Positions 8,198 through 16,432 of a stretch of 35,193 nt of DNA are shown here, one piece after another; positions within the stretch are counted from its first letter, which is position 1; each line of letters opens with the position of its first letter. Location of the stretch: the NCBI GenBank assembly GCA_017470715.1, contig JAFUYE010000053.1:1-35193 (forward strand), written 5' to 3'. The stretch is from Selenomonadaceae bacterium. Its GTDB lineage: Bacteria; Bacillota; Negativicutes; Selenomonadales; Selenomonadaceae. The position numbers and the translations under genes are program-made. Below the pieces are notes generated by a model that worked only from the letters and a program-made list of their open reading frames with translations, searched no databases and was not told where the DNA came from.

Positions 8198-9157
8198 TCT
8201 GACAAATTTCTAGTCCCAAGTTCCAAGTCCCAAGTCCCTGATTGGGAAGAATCCTTTAAATTTCGACTGACGGAATTTCTGCGCGACGAACAATTTATCT
8301 TTCACGCGCCGATGAGCGAACACACGACATTTAAAATCGGCGGTGCGGCGGATGTTTTAATTTTCCCGTCAAGCGCGGACGACGTGTCGAAAATTTTTAA
8401 GCTCGTCGACGAATTTTGTTTGCCGTGCACGATTTTGGGCAACGGTTCAAATGTTTTGGTGCGCGACAAAGGAATTCGCGGTGCAGTCGTCAAGTTCACG
8501 GAAAAATTTTTCGGCAACATGCGTTGTGACGGTCAAAGAATTTTTGCGTGTGCCGGTGCCAAACTTAAAGATGTTTCGGAGTTCGCGGCTCAAAATTCGT
8601 TGACGGGCATGGAGTTCGCCTGCGGAATCCCCGGCAGTATCGGCGGAGCAATTTTCATGAACGCGGGCGCATATGATGGCGAAATGAAAAATACCGTCGC
8701 GAGCGTCAAAGCGGTCAGTCGCAACGGCGAATTTATCGAATTCAGCGGCGCAAGTCTCGGACTCGGTTATCGTCACAGCAATTTTCAGGAAAACGGTTGT
8801 GCGATTTGCGAAGTCGAAATGATTTTGCAACGCGGCAACGTCGACGAAATCAAAAATAAAATGGCGGACTTCACCGAACGTCGCGAAAGTAAACAGCCGC
8901 TTGACTTGCCCAGTGCGGGTTCGACGTTCAAACGCCCGAAAGGTTATTTCGCGGGTACTTTGATTGACAAAACCGGCTTGAAAGGTTTGCGCGTCGGCGG
9001 AGCAATGGTTTCCGAAAAACACGCGGGCTTTGTCGTGAACACGGGCGGCGCGACAGCCGAAGACGTTTTGAATTTGATTGAGGAAGTCAAACGCAGAGTT
9101 TGCGAAATGCACGGCGTGACGTTGATGCCGGAAGTGCGCATTATCGGCGAAAAATAA
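8195..9157 (+). CDS. murB: UDP-N-acetylenolpyruvoylglucosamine reductase
   Basis: A 320-residue FAD enzyme that reduces UDP-GlcNAc-enolpyruvate to UDP-MurNAc in peptidoglycan synthesis. FAD-binding signatures SEHTTFKIGG, ILGNGSNVLV and GIPGSIGGAIFMNAGAY are present, as are YRHSNF (catalytic region), PSAGSTFKRP and the closing HGVTLMPEVRIIG. It is a type II-like MurB, as expected for Gram-positive relatives. The first 16 residues (MSDKFLVPSSKSQVPD) come from two tandem repeats and are unlike any MurB N-terminus, while conserved sequence starts near residue 18. The ATG at 8195 is the only start with a ribosome site, though that site itself is repeat-derived. Confidence 0.95.
   Translation: MSDKFLVPSSKSQVPDWEESFKFRLTEFLRDEQFIFHAPMSEHTTFKIGGAADVLIFPSSADDVSKIFKLVDEFCLPCTILGNGSNVLVRDKGIRGAVVKFTEKFFGNMRCDGQRIFACAGAKLKDVSEFAAQNSLTGMEFACGIPGSIGGAIFMNAGAYDGEMKNTVASVKAVSRNGEFIEFSGASLGLGYRHSNFQENGCAICEVEMILQRGNVDEIKNKMADFTERRESKQPLDLPSAGSTFKRPKGYFAGTLIDKTGLKGLRVGGAMVSEKHAGFVVNTGGATAEDVLNLIEEVKRRVCEMHGVTLMPEVRIIGEK
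8212..8239 (+). repeat. AGTCCCA heptanucleotide tandem repeat inside murB
   Basis: AGTCCCA, AGTTCCA, AGTCCCA and AGTCCCT follow one another and are translated as part of the unusual MurB N-terminus (VPSSKSQVPD). The unit length equals that of the AATTAGG repeat 15 bp upstream although the sequence differs. Confidence 0.85.
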
Positions 9158-9247
9158 TTTTGCGCTTTGGACGGCGATAACGTTAACCAAATTGGATGCA
9201 ACGTCACGTTGCCCCGAAGTGCGCATTATCGGCGAGGAATAATTTTT
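9131..9247 (+). repeat. Duplicated murB 3' end flanking a palindromic repeat element
   Basis: The 20 bases GAAGTGCGCATTATCGGCGA at 9131-9150, with following stop and T run, recur at 9216-9235. The second copy encodes PEVRIIGEE and a stop, against PEVRIIGEK in the real gene. Between them lies a modular repeat element (about 9170-9213, minus orientation): GGCGATAACGTT, then the perfect inverted repeat GCAACGT-C-ACGTTGC at 9198-9212. The same element with a gene-end copy recurs near 27921-28159. Confidence 0.85.
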
Positions 9248-9301
9248 TGTCGACGCAACAAAAAGTTTCACAAGCAGTAAAGTTTCAAAGGAGTTTCAAA
9301 C

Positions 9302-10318
9302 ATGATTAAAGATGCCATCGTTAAAATCGTGAACAAGGGGGATTTGACTTACGACGAAGCCTTTGCCGTCATGAACGAAATCATGAGCGGCGAAACTTCC
9401 GCGACACAAAATGCGGCGTTCCTGTCCGCGCTGTCGACGAAAAACGCTCGTGCTGAAACGACGGACGAAATTGCGGGTTGCGCGGCGGCAATGCGGTCAC
9501 ACGCCACGGCTGTCGATACCGGCATGGACGTTTTTGAAATCGTCGGCACGGGCGGCGACAATTCCCAAAGCTTTAACATTTCGACGACTTCGGCGATTAT
9601 CGCGGCGGCGGGCGGCATGAAAGTTGCCAAACACGGTAATCGTGCGGCGTCGTCGAAATGCGGAGCGGCGGATTGTCTGGAAGCTCTCGGCGTCAACATT
9701 GACCAATCGCCCGAAAAATGCATTGAACTTTTGCGCGAAGTCGGTATCTGTTTTTTCTTCGCGCAAAAATATCATGCGTCAATGAAATATGTCGGCGCGA
9801 TTCGTCGCGAACTCGGTTTTCGCACGGTCTTTAACATTTTGGGGCCGCTCACCAATCCCGGCAAACCGTCAATGCAAATTCTCGGCGTGTACGACGAATA
9901 TTTAATCAATCCGCTCGCGCAGGTTTTAATCGGGCTCGGCGTCAAGCGCGGCATGGTTGTTTACGGTCAAGACAAACTCGACGAAATTTCATTGAGCGCG
10001 CCAACTTCGATTTGCGAAATTAACGACGGCTGGATTAAAAATTTTGTCATCAAGCCCGAAGACTTCGGATTTTCACGTTGCACGCGGGAAGATTTACGCG
10101 GCGGAGATCCTGCCGAAAACGCGGCGATAACTCGTTCGATTCTGCGCGGCGACAAAGGTCACAAACGCAACGCAGTCCTTTTGAACGCGGGTGCGGCTCT
10201 GTATGTCGGTGGCAAAGCTGAAACTTTTAAATCGGGCGTCGAACTTGCGGCGGAATTAATCGACAGCGGCAAAGCTCTCGACACGCTTGAAAAATATATT
10301 GAGGCGTCGCAGGCATGA
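9302..10318 (+). CDS. trpD: Anthranilate phosphoribosyltransferase
   Basis: A 338-residue enzyme that joins anthranilate to PRPP, the second dedicated step of tryptophan synthesis. The PRPP/Mg motif [17 protein letters not shown] and the anthranilate-site sequence [21 protein letters not shown] are intact, as is the glycine-rich [22 protein letters not shown] at 9302 is preceded by AAAGGAG. It is the first trp gene here; trpE and trpG are not upstream, where murB and repeats are found. No leader peptide, TRAP site or T-box was recognised in the preceding 140 bp. Its stop overlaps the trpC start (ATGA). Confidence 0.96.
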   Translation: MIKDAIVKIVNKGDLTYDEAFAVMNEIMSGETSATQNAAFLSALSTKNARAETTDEIAGCAAAMRSHATAVDTGMDVFEIVGTGGDNSQSFNISTTSAIIAAAGGMKVAKHGNRAASSKCGAADCLEALGVNIDQSPEKCIELLREVGICFFFAQKYHASMKYVGAIRRELGFRTVFNILGPLTNPGKPSMQILGVYDEYLINPLAQVLIGLGVKRGMVVYGQDKLDEISLSAPTSICEINDGWIKNFVIKPEDFGFSRCTREDLRGGDPAENAAITRSILRGDKGHKRNAVLLNAGAALYVGGKAETFKSGVELAAELIDSGKALDTLEKYIEASQA

Positions 10319-11106
10319 ACATTTTGCAGGAAATTGCCGAGTGCGCGAAAATCCGTGTCGCCGGTTACAAAGTTATCGGTGAGCCCGCCGAAGTCAAAAG
10401 TTTGGCGTTGAGTTTGCCGCGAAAAAATAATTTTCCGTTTGAAGTTGCGCTGAAGAAACCGTGGCTGTCGTTTATCTGCGAATGCAAAAAAGCTTCACCG
10501 TCGAAAGGTTTGATTGCCGAAAATTTTCCGCACGTCGAAATTGCCAAAGCTTACGAATCAGCCGGCGCGGACGCAATTTCGATTTTGACGGAGCCGAAAT
10601 ATTTTTTGGGCAGCGACGAATTTTTGTTTGACATTGCCCGCGAAGTGTCAATCCCGTGCCTGCGGAAAGATTTTGTCGTCGATGATTACATGATTTATCA
10701 GGCGAAAATTTTGGGCGCGGACGCCGTGTTGTTAATTTGTGCGATTCTCGACGACGTTCAGTTGAAAAATTTTATCGCGGCGTGTGACGAACTGGGCTTG
10801 AGCGCGTTGGTTGTAGCTCACGACGAAAACGAAATTCGGCGGGCTTTGAACTGCGGAGCGCGTGTTATCGGCGTCAACAATCGCAACTTGAAAAATTTTT
10901 CCGTCGACATGAGCAATGCCGCAAAACTTCGCGAACTGGTTCCGCATGAAAAAATTTTCGTTTCCGAAAGCGGCGTGCAAACTACCGACGACGTGAAAAA
11001 AATCCGTTCAATCGGTGCCGACGCGGTTTTAATCGGCGAAGTTTTGATGCGTGCCGTCGACAAAAAATTAAAGCTTGCCGAATTGCGCGGTGACGGTCAC
11101 TTTTAA
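10315..11106 (+). CDS. trpC: Indole-3-glycerol phosphate synthase
   Basis: A 263-residue TIM-barrel enzyme that closes the indole ring from CdRP. The catalytic region [15 protein letters not shown], the strand ending in [14 protein letters not shown], and the phosphate-binding [11 protein letters not shown] and FVSESGVQT are present. It is a stand-alone trpC, not fused to trpF. Its ATG overlaps the trpD stop by four bases, suggesting coupled translation. The last codons and the TAA stop lie inside a palindrome (CACTTTTAAAAAGTG, 11098-11112) that begins a repeat element, so the natural C-terminus may have been altered by a few residues. Confidence 0.96.
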   Translation: MNILQEIAECAKIRVAGYKVIGEPAEVKSLALSLPRKNNFPFEVALKKPWLSFICECKKASPSKGLIAENFPHVEIAKAYESAGADAISILTEPKYFLGSDEFLFDIAREVSIPCLRKDFVVDDYMIYQAKILGADAVLLICAILDDVQLKNFIAACDELGLSALVVAHDENEIRRALNCGARVIGVNNRNLKNFSVDMSNAAKLRELVPHEKIFVSESGVQTTDDVKKIRSIGADAVLIGEVLMRAVDKKLKLAELRGDGHF

Positions 11107-11272
11107 AAAGTGGACAAACAGTTGACGCGCTGTGACGTTGAAATATTTTTGACGTTATCGCCGCGCCGAAACTCATCGAAAGGAATTTTTCATGACACGA
11201 ATTAAATTCTGTGGACTGCGGACGCTCGACGACATTTTTGCGGTCAACGAAATTTTTCCCGATTATGTCGCC
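11098..11272 (+). repeat. First unit of a 175-bp tandem duplication between trpC and trpF
   Basis: This unit begins with the palindrome CACTTTTAAAAAGTG and contains the repeat-element blocks (AACAGTTGACGCG and GACGTTATCGCCGCG) and a copy of the trpF ribosome site plus 26 codons. The second unit is 11273-11447. The two differ at more than a dozen positions, many at third codon positions. Confidence 0.9.
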
Positions 11273-11281
11273 CACTTTTAA
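11192..11281 (+). pseudogene. Truncated 5' copy of trpF
   Basis: The 29-residue frame starts [18 protein letters not shown] and matches the first 26 residues of trpF, then runs into the next repeat palindrome and stops (AHF, TAA). It keeps a ribosome site (AAAGGAATTTTTC), so it may be translated as a leader peptide. It cannot be an active isomerase. Confidence 0.85.
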
Positions 11282-11447
11282 AAAGTGGACAAACAGTTGA
11301 CGCGCCACGACGTTGAAATATTTTTGACGTTATCGCCGCGCCGAAACGCATTGAAAGGAATTTTTCATGACACAGATTAAATTCTGCGGATTGCGGACGC
11401 TCGACGACATTTTTGCCGCGAATGAAATTTTGCCCGATTACGTCGGC
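11273..11447 (+). repeat. Second unit of the 175-bp tandem duplication
   Basis: Offset is exactly 175 bp from the first unit. This unit includes the palindrome CCACTTTTAAAAAGTGG (11272-11288), the same conserved blocks and the real start of trpF. Confidence 0.9.
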
Positions 11448-11954
11448 TTTGTCTTCGCGCCGAAAAGTAAACGTTACGTCACGCCCGAAATTGCCGAAAA
11501 ACTTCGTGACGCTCTGTCGAAAAAAATTTCGGCTGTCGGCGTTTTCGTTAACGAAAATTTTCAAACCGTAGCCGAACTTTTGAACGCGGGCATAATCGAT
11601 ATTGCTCAACTGCACGGCGACGAAAACGACGCTTACATAAAAAATCTGCGCGGGCTCACCGACAAGCCGATAATCAAAGCTTTTCGCGTCGACAAGTTGG
11701 CTGACACGACGGCAGATTTTATTTTGATTGACGCGGGCGCGGGTGACGGAAAAACTTTCGATTGGCAACTGCTGAAAAATTTTCGACGCGAATATTTTTT
11801 GGCGGGCGGACTTACTCCCGACAATGTTTCGGACGCGATTAAACTTTTGCAACCGTTCGCCGTCGACGTAAGCAGCGGCATTGAAACCGACGGACGAAAA
11901 GATTTTCACAAAATGGCAACCTTCGCGGAGGTTGTGCGGAGGAATTTTTTATGA
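11367..11954 (+). CDS. trpF: Phosphoribosylanthranilate isomerase
   Basis: A 195-residue TIM barrel that converts PRA to Cd[12 protein letters not shown] carries the catalytic Cys, and [28 protein letters not shown] and the phosphate-binding [10 protein letters not shown] are in the expected order. ATG at 11367 follows AAAGGAATTTTTC. A truncated copy of its beginning lies just upstream within a tandem duplication. The stop overlaps the trpB start (ATGA). It is slightly short for the family, but no motif is missing. Confidence 0.95.
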   Translation: MTQIKFCGLRTLDDIFAANEILPDYVGFVFAPKSKRYVTPEIAEKLRDALSKKISAVGVFVNENFQTVAELLNAGIIDIAQLHGDENDAYIKNLRGLTDKPIIKAFRVDKLADTTADFILIDAGAGDGKTFDWQLLKNFRREYFLAGGLTPDNVSDAIKLLQPFAVDVSSGIETDGRKDFHKMATFAEVVRRNFL

Positions 11955-13141
11955 CGAATCAAAACGGACGCTTCGGCGTCTACGGCGGGCAGTACATTCC
12001 CGAAACGCTCATGAACGCGGTTATCGAACTGGAGACGGCTTACAATCGTTTCAAGGACGACGAAACTTTTAATCGCGAACTCGACGACCTGTTTAAAAAT
12101 TACGCGGGACGCCCGTCACTTTTATATTTTGCCGAACAAATGACGAACGACCTCGGCGGCGCAAAAATTTATCTCAAGCGTGAGGACTTAAATCACACCG
12201 GTTCACACAAAATCAATAACGTGCTCGGTCAAGCGTTGTTGGCAAAAAAAATGGGCAAAACTCGTTTGATTGCCGAAACGGGCGCGGGTCAACACGGTGT
12301 CGCAACCGCAACTGCCGCCGCCTTGCTCAAAATGTCCTGCGTCGTGTTTATGGGCGTCGAAGATACAATCCGTCAAGCACTGAACGTTTACCGCATGAAA
12401 CTTTTGGGCGCGGAAGTTGTCCCCGTCAAAAGCGGCACCGGCACGCTTAAAGACGCAGTCAGCGAAACTTTCCGCGAATGGACGGCACGAATTGCCGACA
12501 CGCATTATTGTTTGGGTTCCGTCATGGGACCGCATCCGTTCCCGACGATTGTTCGCGATTTTCAAGCCGTCATCTCGAAAGAAATTAAAACTCAAATTCT
12601 CGAACGCGAAGGCAAACTTCCCGACGCGGTGATTGCCTGTTGCGGCGGCGGCTCAAATTCAATCGGCACGTTTTACAATTTCATCAACGACAAAAGCGTT
12701 AGACTTATCGGTTGCGAAGCGGCGGGACGCGGTGTCGACACGTTTGAAACTGCAGCGACGATTGCCACGGGACGCACGGGAATTTTCCACGGCATGAAAA
12801 GTTATTTCTGTCAGGACGAATACGGACAAATCGCGCCGGTGTATTCGATTTCGGCGGGGCTCGACTATCCCGGTATCGGTCCCGAACATGCGTATCTGCA
12901 CGACATTGGCAGAGCCGAATACGTTCCGATAACCGACGCGGAGGCTGTCGACGCCTTTGAATATTTGTCACGCACGGAAGGAATTATTCCCGCGATTGAA
13001 TCTGCGCACGCCGTTGCTCACGCAATGAAAATTGCTCCGACAATGTCCCGCGATAAAATTATCGTTGTCACGTTGAGCGGACGCGGCGACAAAGATTGCG
13101 CGAGTGTTGCCCGCTACAGAGGAGAAAATATCGATGAGTAA
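11951..13141 (+). CDS. trpB: Tryptophan synthase beta chain
   Basis: A 396-residue PLP enzyme that condenses indole with serine. The PLP lysine is Lys87 in HTGSHKINN, the canonical position; [12 protein letters not shown] and the phosphate-binding GGGSNSIG loop follow. It is of the TrpB1 type that works with TrpA. ATG at 11951 overlaps trpF's stop and has GCGGAGG upstream. The 3' end overlaps trpA by eight bases. Confidence 0.97.
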   Translation: MTNQNGRFGVYGGQYIPETLMNAVIELETAYNRFKDDETFNRELDDLFKNYAGRPSLLYFAEQMTNDLGGAKIYLKREDLNHTGSHKINNVLGQALLAKKMGKTRLIAETGAGQHGVATATAAALLKMSCVVFMGVEDTIRQALNVYRMKLLGAEVVPVKSGTGTLKDAVSETFREWTARIADTHYCLGSVMGPHPFPTIVRDFQAVISKEIKTQILEREGKLPDAVIACCGGGSNSIGTFYNFINDKSVRLIGCEAAGRGVDTFETAATIATGRTGIFHGMKSYFCQDEYGQIAPVYSISAGLDYPGIGPEHAYLHDIGRAEYVPITDAEAVDAFEYLSRTEGIIPAIESAHAVAHAMKIAPTMSRDKIIVVTLSGRGDKDCASVARYRGENIDE

Positions 13142-13913
13142 AATTTTTCAGGCGTTCGCGCACGGCAAAGCGTTTATCCCGTTCATCACTTGCGGCGACC
13201 CGAATTTAAAGACGACGGCTGAAGTTGTTCGGGCGGCAGTTGCAAACGGTGCAGATTTAATCGAACTCGGAATTCCGTTTTCAGATCCGACGGCTGAAGG
13301 TGTCGTGATTCAAGCGGCGAATTTGCGGGCACTTCAAGGCGGCGTCACCACCGATAAAATTTTCGACATGGTTCACGACCTGCGCGGCGACGTGAAAATT
13401 CCGTTCGTGTTTATGACTTATGCCAACGTGATTTTTTCATACGGCGCGGAAAAATTTTTCGGCAAATGTCGTGAGCTTGAAGTTGACGGCGTGATTCTGC
13501 CCGACGTGCCGTTTGAGGAAAAAGATGAGTTTCTGCCGACGTGTAAAAAATTCGGCGTCGATTTAATTTCGATGATTGCCCCGACTTCCGAACAACGAAT
13601 CGCAATGATTGCCCGCGAAGCCGAAGGTTTCGTTTATGTCGTGTCGAGTCTCGGCGTGACGGGCGTGCGCAGTGAAATTAAAACCGATTTGGCGTCGATT
13701 GTCGCGGCGATACGGGCGAACACGAAAATTCCCTGCGCTATTGGTTTCGGCATTTCAACGCCCGCGCAGGCTCAAGCAATGGCAAAAATTTCGGACGGCG
13801 CGATTGTCGGTTCGGCGATAATAAAAATTCTTGCGGAACACGGCACGGCGGCTCCGAAATTTGTCGGCGAATATGTTCGCGAAATGAAAGATGCAATTCG
13901 TTGCGTAAATTAG
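13134..13913 (+). CDS. trpA: Tryptophan synthase alpha chain
   Basis: A 259-residue TIM barrel that releases indole from indoleglycerol phosphate. Catalytic residues are in [15 protein letters not shown] (Glu) and the [13 protein letters not shown] region (Asp). The start is ATG at 13134, with AGAGGAG eight bases upstream; an ATG-less upstream extension to 13104 lacks support. Its stop codon TAG donates a base to the inverted repeat at 13913-13936, which may act in transcription or RNA stability. No T-run terminator follows. It is the last trp gene. Confidence 0.96.
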   Translation: MSKIFQAFAHGKAFIPFITCGDPNLKTTAEVVRAAVANGADLIELGIPFSDPTAEGVVIQAANLRALQGGVTTDKIFDMVHDLRGDVKIPFVFMTYANVIFSYGAEKFFGKCRELEVDGVILPDVPFEEKDEFLPTCKKFGVDLISMIAPTSEQRIAMIAREAEGFVYVVSSLGVTGVRSEIKTDLASIVAAIRANTKIPCAIGFGISTPAQAQAMAKISDGAIVGSAIIKILAEHGTAAPKFVGEYVREMKDAIRCVN

Positions 13914-14090
13914 AGGCCGTCACGGATGACGGCCTCAGCCGCGTTATTCGCGTGATGCGAATACTGCGGCCAAAGTTGGTGACTCACACGCCGACTTATG
14001 TGATAACGCACTGTATCGCCCGCCGCGTAGGCGCGAGTTTCTTTGCTACTTTCTTTGCTCGGTCAAAGAAAGTAGATTCAAAAAATTAAT
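13913..14090 (+). repeat. Multi-hairpin intergenic repeat, copy 1
   Basis: Three hairpins are visible. The first (13913-13936) pairs GAGGCCGTC with GACGGCCTC. The second (13938-13970) is GCCGCGTTATTCGC, loop GTGAT, GCGAATACTGCGGC. The third (14046-14075) pairs CTACTTTCTTTG with CAAAGAAAGTAG. Copies 2 and 3 (17830 and 34930) share the opening GAGGCCGTCA, the GTGAT-loop hairpin with changed but complementary arms, and a CTTTCTTT-rich third part. No protein gene is seen inside. Confidence 0.75.
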
Positions 14091-14136
14091 TTGGAACGCG
14101 GAATCATTTAAAATTGCCGTTAAGGAGGTCTGAAGT

Positions 14137-15168
14137 ATGTTCAAAAAATTTTTTGCGGCGGTGTTGCTCATTGTGACGTTCGTCGTGACGGGTTGCGGAG
14201 GCGGTCAAAGCGGCGACAAACCTGCCGAAAATCCCGACGCGAAAAAATCCGCCAACAAGCTCGTGATTTACACGTCAATGAAAGAATCGCTTATCGGCGG
14301 CATTGTCGAAGGTTTCAAGGCGAAATATCCCGACATTGACGTTGATTGGCAATCGGCGGGCGCGGGCAAAATCATGGCGAAACTCGAAGCCGAACGCCAA
14401 AGCGGTCACCTTATGGCGGACATCATTTGGACAAGTGAAGTCCCCGACTTTTACCAAATGAAAAATGACGGCTTGCTCGAACAGTACACGCCCGCAGGTT
14501 TCGACGAAATTTTGAATCCGTTCGACGACTATGACGGCTCGTTTACGGCGGCGCGGCTCGGAACATTGGGCATTGTCATCAACACGGAGAAAATTACAAC
14601 TCCGCCCGAAAATTGGGAAACGATAGCGACCGACGCGGCGTATAAAAATTCTTTCGGCATTGCAGACCCGGCGTTGAGCGGCACGGCGTTTATGAGTATC
14701 GCGCTGCTCGAAAAACAATTCGGCTGGGATTATATCGTTCGCCTGCACGACAACGGCGCGACCAAAAGCAAAGGTTCCGGACGCGTGGTTGACGACACTG
14801 CCGACGGAGTTTTGAACGCGTGTCTTGGCGTCGATTACATTACCGCCGTCAAAATCGACAAAGGTTCGCCGCTCAAGATGATTTATCCGAAAGAACTTTT
14901 GATGGTGCCCAGTCCCGTTGCGATTTTCAAGGACGCAGATCATAAGGACGCCGCGAAAAAATTTGTCGATTATCTTATGACGCAGGAAGCTCAGCAGAAA
15001 GTTGCCGAAGCCGGAACAGTGCCCGTGCGTCGTGATGTGACTTTGCCCGAAAAATATAATTTACCAAAACCCGAAAACGCGCTCGCCAACGGAATCAAGG
15101 TAAATTATTCGGAAGTGCTTGCAAACAAAGATGAAACCATTCGCAAATTTTCCAACCTGTTCAAGTGA
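14137..15168 (+). CDS. ABC transporter solute-binding lipoprotein, Fe3+/family 1 type
   Basis: A 343-residue exported lipoprotein with signal peptide and lipobox VTGCG (Cys20), a short disordered linker (GGGQSGDKPAENPD) and a bilobed binding domain. NKLVIYTSMKESLIGGIVEGF, IIWTSEVPDFYQMKNDGLL, TLGIVINTEKI and FGIADPALSGTAFM resemble AfuA/FbpA-type and other family 1 receptors, which bind ferric iron, 2-aminoethylphosphonate or similar anions. No permease or ATPase adjoins, so the ligand is unassigned. ATG at 14137 has TAAGGAGGTCTGAAGT upstream, a very strong site. Confidence 0.85.
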   Translation: MFKKFFAAVLLIVTFVVTGCGGGQSGDKPAENPDAKKSANKLVIYTSMKESLIGGIVEGFKAKYPDIDVDWQSAGAGKIMAKLEAERQSGHLMADIIWTSEVPDFYQMKNDGLLEQYTPAGFDEILNPFDDYDGSFTAARLGTLGIVINTEKITTPPENWETIATDAAYKNSFGIADPALSGTAFMSIALLEKQFGWDYIVRLHDNGATKSKGSGRVVDDTADGVLNACLGVDYITAVKIDKGSPLKMIYPKELLMVPSPVAIFKDADHKDAAKKFVDYLMTQEAQQKVAEAGTVPVRRDVTLPEKYNLPKPENALANGIKVNYSEVLANKDETIRKFSNLFK

Positions 15169-15193
15169 ATTTGTTTGACCGTCACGAAAAAGC

Positions 15194-15257
15194 AATTAGG
15201 AATGTGGAATTAGTAATGAGGAATTAAATTCGCCGAAACAATTCCTAATTACTAATA
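15194..15257 (+). repeat. Diverged AATTAGG repeat forming an inverted repeat
   Basis: AATTAGGAATGTGGAATTAG followed by TAATGAGGAATT, then about 14 bp, then AATTCCTAATTACTAAT. ATTAGTAATGAGGAATT pairs with the last stretch with one mismatch, so the repeat makes a hairpin after the binding-protein gene. Confidence 0.75.
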
Positions 15258-15260
15258 AAA

Positions 15261-15292
15261 AAAATCCCCGACCGCAGTCGAGGATTTTTTTT
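15261..15292. terminator. Bidirectional terminator between convergent genes
   Basis: An A run, TCCCCGAC-CGCA-GTCGAGGA with one mismatch, then eight T. It would serve both the binding-protein gene (plus) and the cytidine deaminase gene (minus). Confidence 0.75.
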
Positions 15293-15299
15293 ACGAAAA

Positions 15300-15785
15300 T
15301 TATTTCAAGCTGTCCGGTCCGAAACTCATCGGCAAAAGTTCTTCGAGAGTTTTTTCAACGTAATCCGTCGGAGACTTCGCCATTATGACCAAAAGATTTT
15401 CGGGATTGGCGAATTCGCGCATGACTTGCCGACACATGCCGCACGGTGCACAGTAATCGCTTGCCGTGAAGTTCAATCCGCCGACAATCGCCACCGCGCA
15501 GATTTGTTTTTCGCCCTCGGCTATCGCGTGAAAAATTGCCGTCCGTTCGGCGCACAGTCCCGCAGGATAGGAAGCGTTTTCAACGTTCGTGCCCGTGTAA
15601 ATTTTTCCCGACGCGCACAAGACAGCTGCTCCGACGTTGAATTTCGAGTAAGGCGCGTAAGAATTTTTTTGCGCGTTCAAAGCCGCTTGAATCAGTTCGG
15701 CGCGATTGACTTCGATTTTCGGAGCTGCAGAGGCAATGCCCGTCAACAAAAACATCATCAACAATACCGTCAAAAAATTTTTCAT
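15300..15785 (-). CDS. Cytidine deaminase with an N-terminal signal peptide
   Basis: The 161-residue protein combines a signal-like N-terminus (MKNFLTVLLMMFLLTGIASA, cleavage likely after residue 20 or 21) with a complete homotetrameric-type cytidine deaminase. Zinc and catalytic residues are Cys78, Glu80, Cys115 and Cys118, in AGLCAERTA and APCGMC, and the substrate motif FNVGAAVL is kept. Such enzymes are normally cytoplasmic, so export is unusual. The first 18 bases match the start of the secreted gene at 4967, which may reflect capture of a 5' end. No start codon lies downstream of the leader before the catalytic domain. The ribosome site is weak. CarD is 13 bp upstream. Confidence 0.85.
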   Translation of the reverse strand: MKNFLTVLLMMFLLTGIASAAPKIEVNRAELIQAALNAQKNSYAPYSKFNVGAAVLCASGKIYTGTNVENASYPAGLCAERTAIFHAIAEGEKQICAVAIVGGLNFTASDYCAPCGMCRQVMREFANPENLLVIMAKSPTDYVEKTLEELLPMSFGPDSLK

Positions 15786-15798
15786 GTAATGTATCTCG

Positions 15799-16290
15799 TT
15801 ATTCTTCCGTCGGAATGTCAATCAGTTTGTCGACCCACGCGGTAGTTTCTTCGGGCGATTTGTTGAGCGCGTAAACAAGTTCGCTGATTAAAATTTGCCG
15901 CGACAATTCCAAAAGCCGACGTTCGCCGCTGGAAATTTTGCGCTTACTGTTTTGCCGTGAAAGATTTCGTGCCACCGACGCCGCGTCCAAAATATTGCCG
16001 GTTTTGAGCCGTTCAAGATTCGTGTGATAACGTTTGTTCCAACTGCCCTGAAGTTGTTCAGTCTCGGCATGCAAAACTTCTTTGACCGCTTGAATTTCGT
16101 CGTCGCCGATAATTTCGCGCAGGTTCGCTTCTTCGACCTTGTCGACAGGTAGCATGACTTTCATGTCGCCCATCGGCAGGCGGAAAATGTAGTAAGAATT
16201 TTTGACGCCGCCGACTTCGTTCTCCTCAACGCCCGTAATTTCGCCGGCACCGTGCATCGGGTAAACAACTCTGTCACCGATATTCAACAA
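15799..16290 (-). CDS. CarD family transcriptional regulator
   Basis: A 163-residue protein with an N-terminal RNA-polymerase-interacting domain (IGDRVVYPMHGAGEITGVEE, then YYIFRLPMGDMKVMLPVDKV) and a helical C-terminal DNA-binding part (WNKRYHTNLERLKTGNI and SRQILISELVYAL). CarD proteins bind the polymerase beta subunit and stabilise the open promoter complex. The start is TTG at 16290, placed by GGGAGG nine bases upstream; an ATG in the leader is out of frame. It is divergent from lysA, and cytidine deaminase lies 13 bp downstream in the same direction. Confidence 0.9.
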   Translation of the reverse strand: MLNIGDRVVYPMHGAGEITGVEENEVGGVKNSYYIFRLPMGDMKVMLPVDKVEEANLREIIGDDEIQAVKEVLHAETEQLQGSWNKRYHTNLERLKTGNILDAASVARNLSRQNSKRKISSGERRLLELSRQILISELVYALNKSPEETTAWVDKLIDIPTEE

Positions 16291-16394
16291 CTCATGCCAC
16301 CTCCCGAAAAAATTTCTTGTTCACAGTTTAACACAAATGAATATCGCCTGCAAACCTGCGGAAAAATTTTTCTGCACACGGTTGATTTTTTTGT

Positions 16395-16400
16395 TATAAT
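16395..16400 (+). promoter_or_regulatory. Possible -10 element of lysA
   Basis: A perfect TATAAT lies 20 bp before the lysA ribosome site. No good -35 is seen at 17 bp (CTGCAC), so the promoter may be activator-dependent, or I have the wrong partner. Confidence 0.4.
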
Positions 16401-16432
16401 CAGCGGCGATAAATTTTATGGAGGCACATACC

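Noticed and set aside
7339-9271. Minus-strand frames of 295 (7339-8226) and 274 residues (8447-9271)
   Set aside because: They are shadows of ilvD and murB with atypical composition and no start signals.
9158-9301. Trp attenuator or T-box before trpD
   Set aside because: No Trp-codon-rich leader, no T-box sequence and no terminator were found; the hairpins there belong to the repeat element.
13913-13936. Rho-independent terminator after trpA
   Set aside because: The stem is perfect but no T run follows; it is the first hairpin of a repeat element.
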